Assembly: GCF_023897065.1 (NCBI RefSeq)
Contig: NZ_JAMHIV010000043.1
Span: 28,746 to 92,745, forward strand
From: Crossiella sp. SN42
Lineage (GTDB): Bacteria > Actinomycetota > Actinomycetes > Mycobacteriales > Pseudonocardiaceae
Direction of reading: 5' to 3'
DNA length: 64,000 nt
How positions within the stretch are numbered: the stretch's first letter is position 1; the number at the start of each line of letters is the position of its first letter. The position numbers were made by a program, and so were the translations under genes. The notes under the pieces were generated by a model. It was given only the letters and a program-made list of their open reading frames with translations, did not search any database and was not told where the DNA came from. Shown here in pieces: positions 54,638-62,952 of this stretch.

Positions 54638-55849
54638 ATGGTCAGTAACGCTCGGTCAGTGCCGGGGCGACACCAGGGGCGAACCAGGCAACGGGTGAGC
54701 GTGGACGGCCGGGGCCGGATGCAGTTGCCGGCCGAGTGGTGCAAGCAGCTGCCCGGGGGCCTGCCCAGTCGCCTGATCGGGCGGCTTGATGCCGATGGCC
54801 GGGTCGTCATCGAGACCGCCGAGCACGTCATCGCCCGGCTCCGCCCTCGACTGGCGGGCCTGGCGGCGGCGTGTGCCGCGCACGGCGGAGCTGTTGAGCC
54901 CGTCGGGCCTGTCCAGCCCGGTGGTCAGGCGGCGGAGTTGTCCACGATGGTCATCGACGCGACGGTGCTGGCCTACTTGCTCGACCCCGACGTGCTGGAT
55001 GACCGTGACGCGGCCAGCCTGGCCGCGGTCCTGGCCCGTGCCCAGTTCATCCTGGTTTCGGACGGCTCACTGCTCGAACTCGGCCTCGCCTTGGACAGCC
55101 TGTGCGGGGTCGCGTCGGCGAACCAGGCCGATCCGCCGCTGCCGATGGAGAACCTGCTGGAGGAACTCGCACTGCTCGGGGTGTCCCCGACCCCGGCGAA
55201 CCGGCCCCAACTGGCGGTCCAAGCCCAAATCGATGTCGATGACCTGAGAGTCACGCCGGGCGAGGCCTACACCCTGGCACTGGCCTATGTCCACGAACAG
55301 GTCGCCCTCCTGGCATCTCCGGTGTCCAGAAGCGTTGTGCTACAACGATTCGGCGTGACCGTGCTTAACCCGGCCGATCTAGGACTCACCATCCGCGCCA
55401 GATGCGCGGACGCGCGGGAAGCCACGCCGCCGGTGACCTCCCGTGTTGACTTGGCTCAACAGACCGCTCCTGGCGACGTCCCGGCCACCGCACTCAGACT
55501 CCGGCAACCGGCGGACAGCCTGAACAGGTGCCGGGCCGGGACCGGGGACGGTGTGGGGGAGGTGTCGGCGTGGCAGAAGGGGATGCGGACTGAACTTCAC
55601 CAGGCGATCGTCCGGGCCGTGGAGCTGACGTCGAATGCTCGGGAAGCCCTGGCCGGGCACCGGAAAACGCTCCAGGTGTTGGACTGCTTGCGTGCGGCCG
55701 TGGCCGAGGATGACAAGGCCAAGGTCAGGATCGTGGTGCAGGAGCACCTGCCCGGCATCGTGATCGGCAAGGCGCTCAAGCCACGGCTCCGTGGTGCGCT
55801 GACGAAGTTGCGTCACGCGGCGAAGACCTACGGCCCCACCATCAGTTGA
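54638..55849 (+). CDS. Possible AbrB-PIN fusion protein
   Basis: A 403-residue protein. Residues 18-60 look like an AbrB/SpoVT swapped-hairpin DNA-binding domain (RVSVDGRGRMQLPAEW, GRLDADGRVVIET). Residues about 104-240 resemble a PIN ribonuclease: MVIDATVLAYLLDPD with the first aspartate, SDGSLLELGLAL with an acidic residue, and the end SRSVVLQRFGVTVLNP. The last 90 residues are helical and basic. AbrB-like antitoxin and PIN toxin are normally separate genes (VapBC type); here they would be one chain. Some PIN acidic positions look lost. The start is ATG 54638 or TTG 54632. The 3' end overlaps the next gene by 22 bp. Confidence 0.6.
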   Translation: MVSNARSVPGRHQGRTRQRVSVDGRGRMQLPAEWCKQLPGGLPSRLIGRLDADGRVVIETAEHVIARLRPRLAGLAAACAAHGGAVEPVGPVQPGGQAAELSTMVIDATVLAYLLDPDVLDDRDAASLAAVLARAQFILVSDGSLLELGLALDSLCGVASANQADPPLPMENLLEELALLGVSPTPANRPQLAVQAQIDVDDLRVTPGEAYTLALAYVHEQVALLASPVSRSVVLQRFGVTVLNPADLGLTIRARCADAREATPPVTSRVDLAQQTAPGDVPATALRLRQPADSLNRCRAGTGDGVGEVSAWQKGMRTELHQAIVRAVELTSNAREALAGHRKTLQVLDCLRAAVAEDDKAKVRIVVQEHLPGIVIGKALKPRLRGALTKLRHAAKTYGPTIS

Positions 55850-56493
55850 CGGTCACCGGGGTCGGTTCCGCGAGCGCGGACGAGCAGGGTGCCCACCTGC
55901 TCGGACACTGGTGCCGGAAAAAGCTCGGTGCGCACGTCGCCGAACCCCGCACTGTGCAGCGCCTCCTGCCATGCCTCTGGAGTGAGTTCCCACTTCTGGA
56001 CCGGCTGGCCAGCGGCCATGGGTGCGACGGCGGGCAGGTGGGAGAAGGCGAGGAGTCCACCCGGTTTGAGCGCGGCGTGGACGCGGGGCAGCAGAACGGC
56101 GGGATCGGTGAACCACACGGCGCCGAAGATGGAGAACACGATGTCGAACCGCTCGGTTGCGCTGTCGAGGTAGCTGGCGGCCTCTGCGGTGAGGAAGGTG
56201 ATCTCGCCGCACCCGGACCAGGTGGCTTGTGCGGCGGCGGTTCTGGTGGGGGCCAGGTCGATGCCGGTGCAGCGGGCGCCGAGGGAGGCCAGGTGGGCGA
56301 GGTTGTCCCCGCTGCCCGAGCCGAGCTCCAGAACGTCCTTGCCCGCCAGGTCGCCGAGCACGGTCTCGCCGGGGCCGTGGTCGGGGTACTGGGTCCAGTT
56401 CAGCCAGGTCCGTGCTCCGGCGGCGTTGACCTCTCGGCGTGGGGTGGATCGCGCGGCGAAGCGTTCCCAGGCCTGGACCGCCGTCATCGTCAT
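55828..56493 (-). CDS. Class I SAM-dependent methyltransferase
   Basis: The predicted protein has 221 residues. The start at 56493 follows GGGGAGG. The SAM motif is VLELGSGSGDNLAHLA, with GIDLAPTR as the second strand and the ALKPGGLLAFSHLP segment near the end, typical of the methyltransferase 11/25 group acting on small molecules. It follows the 56558-57010 gene on the same strand with a 64-bp gap, so the two are probably cotranscribed and the small protein may be its partner or substrate. The substrate is unknown. The 3' end overlaps the convergent AbrB-PIN gene by 22 bp. Confidence 0.82.
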   Translation of the reverse strand: MTMTAVQAWERFAARSTPRREVNAAGARTWLNWTQYPDHGPGETVLGDLAGKDVLELGSGSGDNLAHLASLGARCTGIDLAPTRTAAAQATWSGCGEITFLTAEAASYLDSATERFDIVFSIFGAVWFTDPAVLLPRVHAALKPGGLLAFSHLPAVAPMAAGQPVQKWELTPEAWQEALHSAGFGDVRTELFPAPVSEQVGTLLVRARGTDPGDRQLMVGP

Positions 56494-56557
56494 GCTGGGC
56501 CTCCCCATGGTGCTCGCCGCGCCCCGGGCAGCCGGGGCGCGGCGAGCCTATCGGTGG

Positions 56558-57010
56558 CTACGCGGCCTTGCGCGGGCTGTTGCTGCACCCGGCGTAGCAC
56601 TGGTTGCAGTCCGCGGTCTGCCCCGCCCACAGCTCCTCATCGACGATGAACCCGGAGTCGCGCATCGCCTGGACGGTGGCGCGCAGCACCAGCGGGCTCT
56701 CCAGGTCATTCTCGGTCAGATCGGGGATGTGGTGGATGTATCCGCCGTTGTGCAACTGGGAGAACTCCCAGTAGGCGGGGGTGTCGTGGAGGAAGGTGTG
56801 CCAACCCAGGTCGACCATCGGAGACGGGCGGAGGGACAAGCCGGGATTGCGGGAACAGGTAATGAGGAAGGCGATGGTCTGGCCCAAGATCCGCTCGGAC
56901 AGGGCTTGGTCGAGGTGGTGGTCGCGCCTGATCAAGGTGACCAGGCGGTCCCACTGCGCGGCGGGGAGGTAGTCGCGGGCGTCACGGACGGCGGCGAGGG
57001 TGATCGGCAT
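56558..57010 (-). CDS. Glycine-rich-domain-like small protein with cysteine tail
   Basis: A 150-residue protein with the pattern VDLGWHTFLHDTPAYWEF and GGYIHHIPDL, which I associate with proteins annotated as glycine-rich domain-containing in actinomycetes. The C-terminus DCNQCYAGCSNSPRKAA has three cysteines in CxxCxxxC spacing. The start is the ATG at 57010; a TTG two codons earlier has a closer ribosome site. It shares a strand with a methyltransferase gene downstream and is divergent from an XRE-TPR regulator. Whether the tail binds a metal or is modified is open. Confidence 0.7.
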   Translation of the reverse strand: MPITLAAVRDARDYLPAAQWDRLVTLIRRDHHLDQALSERILGQTIAFLITCSRNPGLSLRPSPMVDLGWHTFLHDTPAYWEFSQLHNGGYIHHIPDLTENDLESPLVLRATVQAMRDSGFIVDEELWAGQTADCNQCYAGCSNSPRKAA

Positions 57011-57230
57011 CGTCAAGGTGTCCCTTCGTCGTGGTGGGCTTGTCCGTCTTGTCTGGTCGAAGGTGTGAAGCTCTGGTCATCGGCGGGGTCTCGGTTACTG
57101 TGGAACCTGCGTCGCACCGTGATCAGAAGGCAACCCTCTGTGATGGGCGTTGGCCATGGCAGCTGCTGTGGCAGACCTGTCGCATCGTGTAGCAAACATG
57201 CGTTGAACAGGTAAAACGGAGGTGGGGACG

Positions 57231-58589
57231 GTGGGAAGGCGGGCTGCGCTGATCGCCCGTCGGGCCGGGCTCGGCCTGACCCAGGAAGACCTGGCCGCCG
57301 TCGTCGGAGTGGAGCGCACGACGGTGGCGCGCTGGGAGGCCGGTACCTGCGCCCCGCAGCCGCTGCACCGGCTCCGGCTGGCCGAAGCGCTGGGCGTGTC
57401 CCCGTTCGAGCTCGATCTGCTCCTGGCCGGCCGAGCCGTAGATGGTGGACCGGCAGATCCGGCAGGCTCGAAGCACCGCCGCCACGAGAGCATGGGCCAA
57501 CCAGCCCGCCGCCACTACGATGATCACGCCACCGCGAGCATCCACCCCGCGCTGCCGGAAGCCTCCGAGAGGGATGACGTGCACCGACGCGACCTGCTCC
57601 GTCTGGTCAGCCTGACCAGCGCCACCCTGGCCCTTCCGCCTACCCGGGCCATCCTGGACACCGGCCGGATCGCCGCCGCCGCAACAGGTTCGCTGGACCG
57701 TGCGGAGCTGGCGGAGTTCGCGGCGCTCAACGGCCACCTGTGGCAGACCTTCATGCTCACCTCGGCCAAGGCGCAGTTGCTGCCGCTGGTACAGGCCCAG
57801 ATCGGCACGCTGACCGCGTGCCTGCGCGCGGAGCAGTCGGAACGGGTCCGGACGCGGTTGCAGGCGCTGCTGGGCGAGCTGCTGCAGCTGGCCGGGGAGG
57901 CCTGCTTCGACGGCGACCGCTACACCGACGCCGCCCACTGCTACACCCTGGCCGCTCAGGCCGCGCAGGAGGCCGGCGCGTTCGATCTGTGGGCCTGCGC
58001 GCTGACCCGCCACGCCTTCCTCGCCGTCTACGAGCGCAAGTTCCACGCCGCGGTGCCGCTGCTGGAGCTGGCCGCCGGGTTCGCCCGCCGCGATGACCCG
58101 GCGCTGTCGACCAGGCACTGGGTGGCCGCGGTCCAGGCTGAAACCTTCGCCGGGCTCGGCAAGGCGAGCGAATGCGACCGGGCGCTGGAGGCGGCCGCCG
58201 ACGTCGAGGGCACCGGGCACAACGGCGGCTGGCTGCGCTTCGACGGCGGGCGCATCCCCGAGCAGCGCGGCAGCTGCTACGCCGCCCTCGGACGCACCGA
58301 CCGCGCGGAGGAGGCGCTGACCCAGGCGCTGGAGGGGCCGCTGTCGGTCCGGCGGCGGGCCGGCGTGCTCACCGACCTGGCCCGCCTCGGCGCGACCCGC
58401 AGCGACCCGCACCGGGTCGCCACCTACGCCGGGGCCGCGCTGGCCGCCGCCAACCGAACCGGCTCCGGCGTGATCGCCAAGCGGCTCGATGGCCTGCGCC
58501 CGCACCTGAAGCCATTGCTGGCCAACGTCCAGGTTCGGCAGCTGGATGCCGAGATCGCGGCCTTGATCCGGCAGCACACCACGAACTAG
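57231..58589 (+). CDS. XRE-family HTH regulator with TPR-like C-terminal domain
   Basis: The predicted protein has 452 residues. The GTG at 57231 follows GGAGG by 8 bp; the GTG at 57222 overlaps the ribosome site. Residues 5-60 are an XRE helix-turn-helix (LTQEDLAAVVGVERTTVARWEAG). Residues 150-450 are helical repeats (DRYTDAAHCYTLAAQAAQEAG, RGSCYAALGRTDRAEEAL). Such regulators are common in actinomycetes and often bind peptides or interact with partner proteins. It is divergent from the methyltransferase/small-protein pair and 14 bp before a small conserved gene, so it probably controls both. Confidence 0.87.
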   Translation: MGRRAALIARRAGLGLTQEDLAAVVGVERTTVARWEAGTCAPQPLHRLRLAEALGVSPFELDLLLAGRAVDGGPADPAGSKHRRHESMGQPARRHYDDHATASIHPALPEASERDDVHRRDLLRLVSLTSATLALPPTRAILDTGRIAAAATGSLDRAELAEFAALNGHLWQTFMLTSAKAQLLPLVQAQIGTLTACLRAEQSERVRTRLQALLGELLQLAGEACFDGDRYTDAAHCYTLAAQAAQEAGAFDLWACALTRHAFLAVYERKFHAAVPLLELAAGFARRDDPALSTRHWVAAVQAETFAGLGKASECDRALEAAADVEGTGHNGGWLRFDGGRIPEQRGSCYAALGRTDRAEEALTQALEGPLSVRRRAGVLTDLARLGATRSDPHRVATYAGAALAAANRTGSGVIAKRLDGLRPHLKPLLANVQVRQLDAEIAALIRQHTTN

Positions 58590-58603
58590 GACAGGAGCAG
58601 CAG

Positions 58604-58963
58604 GTGCAGCAGGAGCGAGGCCGTCTCTTCCGCGAGGCTTGGATCGCCGGGGTGCTCAAGTACTTTCCCGGCGAGCCCAAGCCCGGCTACATCACCCCAT
58701 GGGAGGACACCCCGGACTGGGAACGTGATGCGGCGGCCGCGGTGCGCGAACAGGTCGAGCAGTTCATCCGGCTCAGCGACGGCAACACCGCCAAGCTGAC
58801 CAACGAGCAGAAGAGCCGGTTCGTCGCCCTGTGCTGGATCGCCCAGATCCACAAGCACATCCCGGACCCGAAGCCGTCCTATGTCGCTGACTGGGGTGAG
58901 CTGCCGGAGTGGCAGCGCATGGTCGATGCGTACATCTTCGAGCGCATCGAAGCGGAGGCGTGA
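58604..58963 (+). CDS. Unknown small protein, 119 residues
   Basis: No named family is recognised. The GTG at 58604 follows CAGGAG. The protein repeats a motif: KYFPGEPKPGYITPWEDTPDWER near the start and KHIPDPKPSYVADWGELPEWQR near the end, so it seems to be an internal duplication of a P-x-P-[SG]-Y-x-x-x-W-x-x-x-P-x-W-[EQ]-R unit. It follows the XRE-TPR gene by 14 bp and is probably cotranscribed. It has no signal or membrane segment. The regulator may use it as a partner. Confidence 0.7.
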   Translation: MQQERGRLFREAWIAGVLKYFPGEPKPGYITPWEDTPDWERDAAAAVREQVEQFIRLSDGNTAKLTNEQKSRFVALCWIAQIHKHIPDPKPSYVADWGELPEWQRMVDAYIFERIEAEA

Positions 58964-59092
58964 CGACCGGTACGGCCTCGGTCGTGGGCCAGAGGGTGCC
59001 CGCGGTGTGCTGAGCCTGGCCTTGTCGGGACACCGGCCGGGGTGGCTCTTGACCGCGACCCAGCCGTCAGGCGGCAACCACCAGCCGTCGCG

Positions 59093-59103
59093 CGCGTTAC
59101 CTC
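59093..59103 (+). promoter_or_regulatory. Element motif, copy 6 (toward the 59146 operon)
   Basis: CGCGTTACCTC lies 43 bp before the ATG at 59146, the first gene of the operon with the sigma-like protein. Confidence 0.56.
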
Positions 59104-59145
59104 CCTCCGGGCATTGCATCGTCTCCCGGACTGGAGCGCCTGCCC

Positions 59146-59571
59146 ATGACGCGATTCCGCCTTGCCTTGAATGCCCAGGACCCGTTCGTCGTGCACCTGC
59201 AGTTCGCGATCTCGCTGTGGCGGGCCCGGCGGGCCTGTGCCCGCATCCAGGCCGCGCTGGGCCGGACCGAGCTGGCCGAGGTGACGCTTACGCTGCACCT
59301 GGGCTCGGATCTGCTGGCCACGGCGTCCCTGCCGTGCGGCACCATCGGCGACGCCCTCCAGGGCGAACCGGTGTCGATGGCTGGTTTGCGCGCGGCGCAC
59401 GGCTTGGTTGAGGCGCTGTGGGATCTCGGACCGGTGTTCGCACCCGGTCCGCCCGAGCGCGGGTTCATCCTGCACGCCAGCCTGCTGACCCTCGGTGTCA
59501 CCCAGGCGTTGCGGGTCGTCTACGACGACACCAGCCACGCGGTCCGGGGCGGTGTCATCCATGGGTGCTGA
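59146..59571 (+). CDS. Unknown protein, 141 residues
   Basis: I do not recognise a family. The protein is compact: an arginine-rich helix (ISLWRARRACARIQAALGR) is followed by strands (AEVTLTLHLGSDLLATASL) and a hydrophobic C-terminal segment ending VRGGVIHGC. There is no signal peptide. It overlaps the sigma-like gene by 11 bp and the element motif lies 43 bp upstream, so it is first in a tight three-gene operon. An anti-sigma or partner role for the next protein is possible from gene order, but the sequence gives no direct support for it. Confidence 0.68.
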   Translation: MTRFRLALNAQDPFVVHLQFAISLWRARRACARIQAALGRTELAEVTLTLHLGSDLLATASLPCGTIGDALQGEPVSMAGLRAAHGLVEALWDLGPVFAPGPPERGFILHASLLTLGVTQALRVVYDDTSHAVRGGVIHGC

Positions 59572-60277
59572 CTCGCGGCCGTGGTGGGAAGCAGCTCCGC
59601 TCGACGAGGCCGGGTGCCGTTCGCTGGCGGCGTTGCCTGCGGCCGACGTGGTGCAGCTGGTGGAGGCCGGCAAGGTGCTGGCCCGGCACGCGGTCCGGTC
59701 ACAACGGCGGGCGCTGCAGGAACTGCTCGGCGACGCCGACGATCTCGACCAGCAGCTGACCACCTGGATCCTGGAGGCCGCGGTCACCTACGACCCGGCG
59801 CGCGGACCGTGGCAAGCCCACCTGGTCCAGCGCGTGCGCCAGCTCGCCGCCGACCACTGGCGGGTCAACGTGGGGCGGGCCGCGCTGCAGATGCTCCAGC
59901 GCCAGCGCGAACTCGGCGACACCGCCTTGGCGCCCGGGGAGCACCTCCAGGTCCGGCGGATCCGATCGCTGCTGCCCGGCGCGCAGCACCGCCTCGACCG
60001 GGACACCGAGCTCATCCCCGCCGTGGACGACTCGCTCGCGCGGATCGAGGAACGCTCGGTGCGCACGCAGATCACCCGCGCGTTGCTCGATGCCGGGTTC
60101 GCCACTGGGGCCGAGCACCCCCGGCTGCAACGCGCACTGGTTGCCTACCTGCTCTGCCAGGTGCACGGGTTCTCCCAGCGACGGGTTGCCGCCTGCGGGA
60201 TCCACCACCGCACCCTCACCGCCCTGGACCAGGACCTGCGCGCCAGGCTCCGCGCACTGGTCCGGCAACGACCATGA
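59561..60277 (+). CDS. Sigma-70-like DNA-binding protein (divergent)
   Basis: A 238-residue protein whose central part, DLDQQLTTWILEAAVTYDPARGPWQ, resembles sigma region 2 (DLxQExxLALxEAxxRYDPxRG). Its end, CQVHGFSQRRVAACGIHHRTL, looks like a region 4 helix-turn-helix. The region between is poorly conserved. If it acts as a sigma factor it could direct RNA polymerase to the genes carrying the shared 11-base motif, two of which flank this operon. It overlaps the genes on both sides (11 bp and ATGA). The family call is moderate because only short segments match. Confidence 0.58.
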   Translation: MGADSRPWWEAAPLDEAGCRSLAALPAADVVQLVEAGKVLARHAVRSQRRALQELLGDADDLDQQLTTWILEAAVTYDPARGPWQAHLVQRVRQLAADHWRVNVGRAALQMLQRQRELGDTALAPGEHLQVRRIRSLLPGAQHRLDRDTELIPAVDDSLARIEERSVRTQITRALLDAGFATGAEHPRLQRALVAYLLCQVHGFSQRRVAACGIHHRTLTALDQDLRARLRALVRQRP

Positions 60278-60960
60278 CCGCCACCGAGCTGATCGAGCAC
60301 CTGGCCGAGCTGGTCGACTCGCTCCCCGAACCCGATCTTGCGGCCGTGCCCGGCCAGTTCTCTCTGTGCGAGCGCCAGGTGTTCGACACGGTGCTCCGCT
60401 TCCCGGGCATCGCCGCGGAAGCCGCGCTCCGCGAGCACTGTCCGGTGGACCGTCTGCAATGGACGATCGCCCTCAGGCACCTCCGACGGCACGGCTGCCT
60501 CGCCGTCCACACCGCGCGGGCTGGGGGCCGGCTTCTGGCGCCGACCACCGCGGGACGGACCAGGCACGCACCCTCCGCGTCACCAACGACGTTCGAGCGG
60601 CTGCTCGCGGAGTTCGGTGCCTTCGCCGAACTGGTGGGCGATGTGCACGCGAACCTCGCACCGGCCGCTGAGCGCTGGCTGGAGCGGGCAGGAGTGTTCG
60701 ACGCGATGGTCGTCCGCGGTGGGCGCGGGGTCGCCACGGTCGCCGTCCATCCGCTACGGCCACGGCCGCGCTGGGCGGTGGTGCTGGACGCGGCGATGGC
60801 CGCCGGCGCATCGGTTCTGCTGTTGCAGTCCTGGCCGGAGCACCACGCCGAACTGGCCAGGGCGACCGAGCTGGCGGGTGCCGAGCTGGCCGGCCACGGG
60901 GCGCGGTTGAGCCTGGTGTTGGAGACCGGTTTCGTGGGAGGTGAGGTGGAGCCGGTATGA
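60274..60960 (+). CDS. Unknown protein with winged-helix-like N-terminus
   Basis: A 228-residue protein that starts at an ATGA overlap with the sigma-like gene. Residues 25-90 have the spacing of a winged helix (LCERQVFDTVLRFPGIAAEAAL, QWTIALRHLRRHGCLAVH). The second half is an alpha/beta domain (RWAVVLDAAMAAGASVLLLQSW, ARLSLVLETGFVGGEV) of unknown type. It may be a regulator working with the sigma-like protein. It ends 25 bp before the convergent polymerase-like gene. No metal or nucleotide-binding motif is evident. Confidence 0.66.
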   Translation: MTATELIEHLAELVDSLPEPDLAAVPGQFSLCERQVFDTVLRFPGIAAEAALREHCPVDRLQWTIALRHLRRHGCLAVHTARAGGRLLAPTTAGRTRHAPSASPTTFERLLAEFGAFAELVGDVHANLAPAAERWLERAGVFDAMVVRGGRGVATVAVHPLRPRPRWAVVLDAAMAAGASVLLLQSWPEHHAELARATELAGAELAGHGARLSLVLETGFVGGEVEPV

Positions 60961-60984
60961 CGACCGGCCCCACCCCGACGGGCA

Positions 60985-62616
60985 TCAGCCGACGGCCGAC
61001 TGCTTACCCGCTTCAGCCCAGCTTCGACCCCGGCCGATGACCAGCGGCCACGACACGGGGCTAGAGCCGAGCACCCGCTTCACGGCGGTGCGGACGATGT
61101 CCGGCAGCGACTGCTCGATCTCGTCGATCTGGCCGAGCGCGGCGTCGATGAGGAACTCGTCGTGGCAGAACATCACCAGTCGCGCGTCCCGGTCTCGAAG
61201 AGCCGTCCGGATCCCGACGGCGATCGCGCAGGCCAGCTCGGCAGCCCCGCCCTGGACGGGGAAGTTGCGCAGCTGGCGACTGCGCCGGTTCACCGCCTTG
61301 CGCTGCAACGGTGTGCGCTCGGACCACGGGATCGCTTGGGCGGCGACAACGAGTTCGTCCGCAGCCGGGCAGGCCCGGCCCAATCCGGTGCTGACGACCA
61401 TCCCGTTGCTGCCCAGCGCCACCGCCCTGTGCAGATACTGCATTGCCTGCGGGAACCGTGAGATCAGCAACCTGGTGGTGTGCCTGCTGGCGGGGGAGTA
61501 GTCGCCGTAGATCCCGGCGAGCACCGCACGTTTCGCCACCTCCCGCTCGACGCCGAGCTGGTCGGCGGCCGAGGAGTAGAGATCACCCCGGGCAGTGGCC
61601 TCCACCAGGTTCGCATCCTGGGACAGGTGGGCCCACATCCGCGGCTCGAGCTGAGCCAGATTCGCGCACAGCAACATCCGCCCCGGCCCCACCCGCACAC
61701 AGGGCCGGAGGCGAAGCGGAAGCTGCAGCGCACCGCCCTCCCCGGCCCACCGGCCGGACGGCGTGCCGACCGGCCGGAACAACGGCCACCACCGCCCATC
61801 GCGCACCCAGTGCTCCGCCCAGTCGTAGCCGTGCCGAGAGGCCAGTGCGTCCAACTTCCGCCACTCCTGCACCAGCGGGACAACCGGGTGCTCGACATCC
61901 ATCAGGTCGGCCAGACGGGAGCTGGGGATGAGGATGCCTTCGCCGTCGAAGGCATCCGCCAGCTCCTTCCGCCAGTTGAACCTGGCCCCGCCGAACTCGT
62001 TGGCGATCTCCCGGTCCAGCGCGGCCAGACGCGGATAGGGATCGTTCTCCATCGGGCTCGACAGGACGTCGGCCATGACGGTCCGGTAGGTGGTCGAACA
62101 CCACGGAACGCCGCCGGCGTTCATCTCCGCGGCCAGCAGTGCGCAGGCCGAATCCAAGTGCAGCAGCGTGGACAAGCGTTCCCTCTGTTCCGATCCCGCG
62201 ACACGCTCGCACACCACGGAGTACCGCTCGGCCAGCGTCGCACCGGACGCCGGGACCGCGAGCGTCCGTTCCGCCAGCTGGAGGCACAGGCCTGATTGGA
62301 GCCGGACACCCGATTCGGCGAGCGTCGTGGCGACGGCGAGGAGGTCGGCGGAGATCCACCGCGCTCCACGAACCAGGTTCAGTTCCTCCAGGAGTTCGGT
62401 GGACGACTCGTGTACGTAGGTTTTGCCGCCGACCGGCTTGTCGGGGATCAGCGGCGTGATCGCGATGTGCGTCTGGTTGTCCCTCCGGATGATCTCGATC
62501 CCCAGCGGAAGTGGGGAACTGGTGCTCTGCCAGTCGTTCCAGAGGGCGGAGAGGTAGTTGTCCAGTGATTGATAGTCAGTCCGATCAGGACTGTCCGATG
62601 GTGTCGATGCCGTCAT
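60985..62616 (-). CDS. Family A (Pol I-like) DNA polymerase with altered motif A
   Basis: A 543-residue protein of the actinobacterial Pol I-like group. Motif B region: KRAVLAGIYGDYSPAS; then RNFPVQGGAAEL; motif C: FCHDEFLID with His485-Asp486-Glu487. Motif A reads CANLAQLEPRMWAHLS, where the metal-binding aspartate of family A (DYSQIE in E. coli) is Asn319 (codon AAT at 61660-61662). The change should impair catalysis unless another residue compensates. The start at 62616 (MTASTPSDSP) has a distant ribosome site. The N-terminal 300 residues are divergent, without a recognisable exonuclease site. It is divergent from DUF4192 with two element motifs between. Confidence 0.85.
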   Translation of the reverse strand: MTASTPSDSPDRTDYQSLDNYLSALWNDWQSTSSPLPLGIEIIRRDNQTHIAITPLIPDKPVGGKTYVHESSTELLEELNLVRGARWISADLLAVATTLAESGVRLQSGLCLQLAERTLAVPASGATLAERYSVVCERVAGSEQRERLSTLLHLDSACALLAAEMNAGGVPWCSTTYRTVMADVLSSPMENDPYPRLAALDREIANEFGGARFNWRKELADAFDGEGILIPSSRLADLMDVEHPVVPLVQEWRKLDALASRHGYDWAEHWVRDGRWWPLFRPVGTPSGRWAGEGGALQLPLRLRPCVRVGPGRMLLCANLAQLEPRMWAHLSQDANLVEATARGDLYSSAADQLGVEREVAKRAVLAGIYGDYSPASRHTTRLLISRFPQAMQYLHRAVALGSNGMVVSTGLGRACPAADELVVAAQAIPWSERTPLQRKAVNRRSRQLRNFPVQGGAAELACAIAVGIRTALRDRDARLVMFCHDEFLIDAALGQIDEIEQSLPDIVRTAVKRVLGSSPVSWPLVIGRGRSWAEAGKQSAVG

Positions 62617-62689
62617 GGCGGCGAAATCCCCTTTCTCCGCGAACAGGCCGATTCGGTGCACGCCCGCGCACCGTCCTGCCGCAACGGGT

Positions 62690-62700
62690 GAGGTAACGCG
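62690..62700 (-). promoter_or_regulatory. Element motif, copy 7 (toward the Pol I-like gene)
   Basis: GAGGTAACGCG reads as CGCGTTACCTC toward the polymerase gene, 74 bp before its start. It faces copy 8 across the divergent region, centres 52 bp apart, the same arrangement as copies 4 and 5. Confidence 0.58.
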
Positions 62701-62741
62701 GCCAGCGCGCCGTGCTTGCCCCCGAACCACTTTGCTGGCAA

Positions 62742-62752
62742 CGCGTTACCTG
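62742..62752 (+). promoter_or_regulatory. Element motif, copy 8 (toward the DUF4192 gene)
   Basis: CGCGTTACCTG, the common form, reads toward the DUF4192 gene 201 bp downstream. The 336-bp interval 62617-62952 has no other supported feature. Confidence 0.56.
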
Positions 62753-62952
62753 TCCGACCGGCCTGCCGAATCTCCGGACAGGCCCAGGTCTCAACCAGGA
62801 AGGCCGCGGCTCGCGCTCGGAAGGTGGTGACACATCTGGCGCCCCGCCGGCCACGAACCCGGAGCCATCCGGCCGGTGGGACCTGGTGCGCCAGAACCAG
62901 ATGCGACAACGACATGACGAAACCAGCCATGAAGTGACGGGGGACCAGGACC

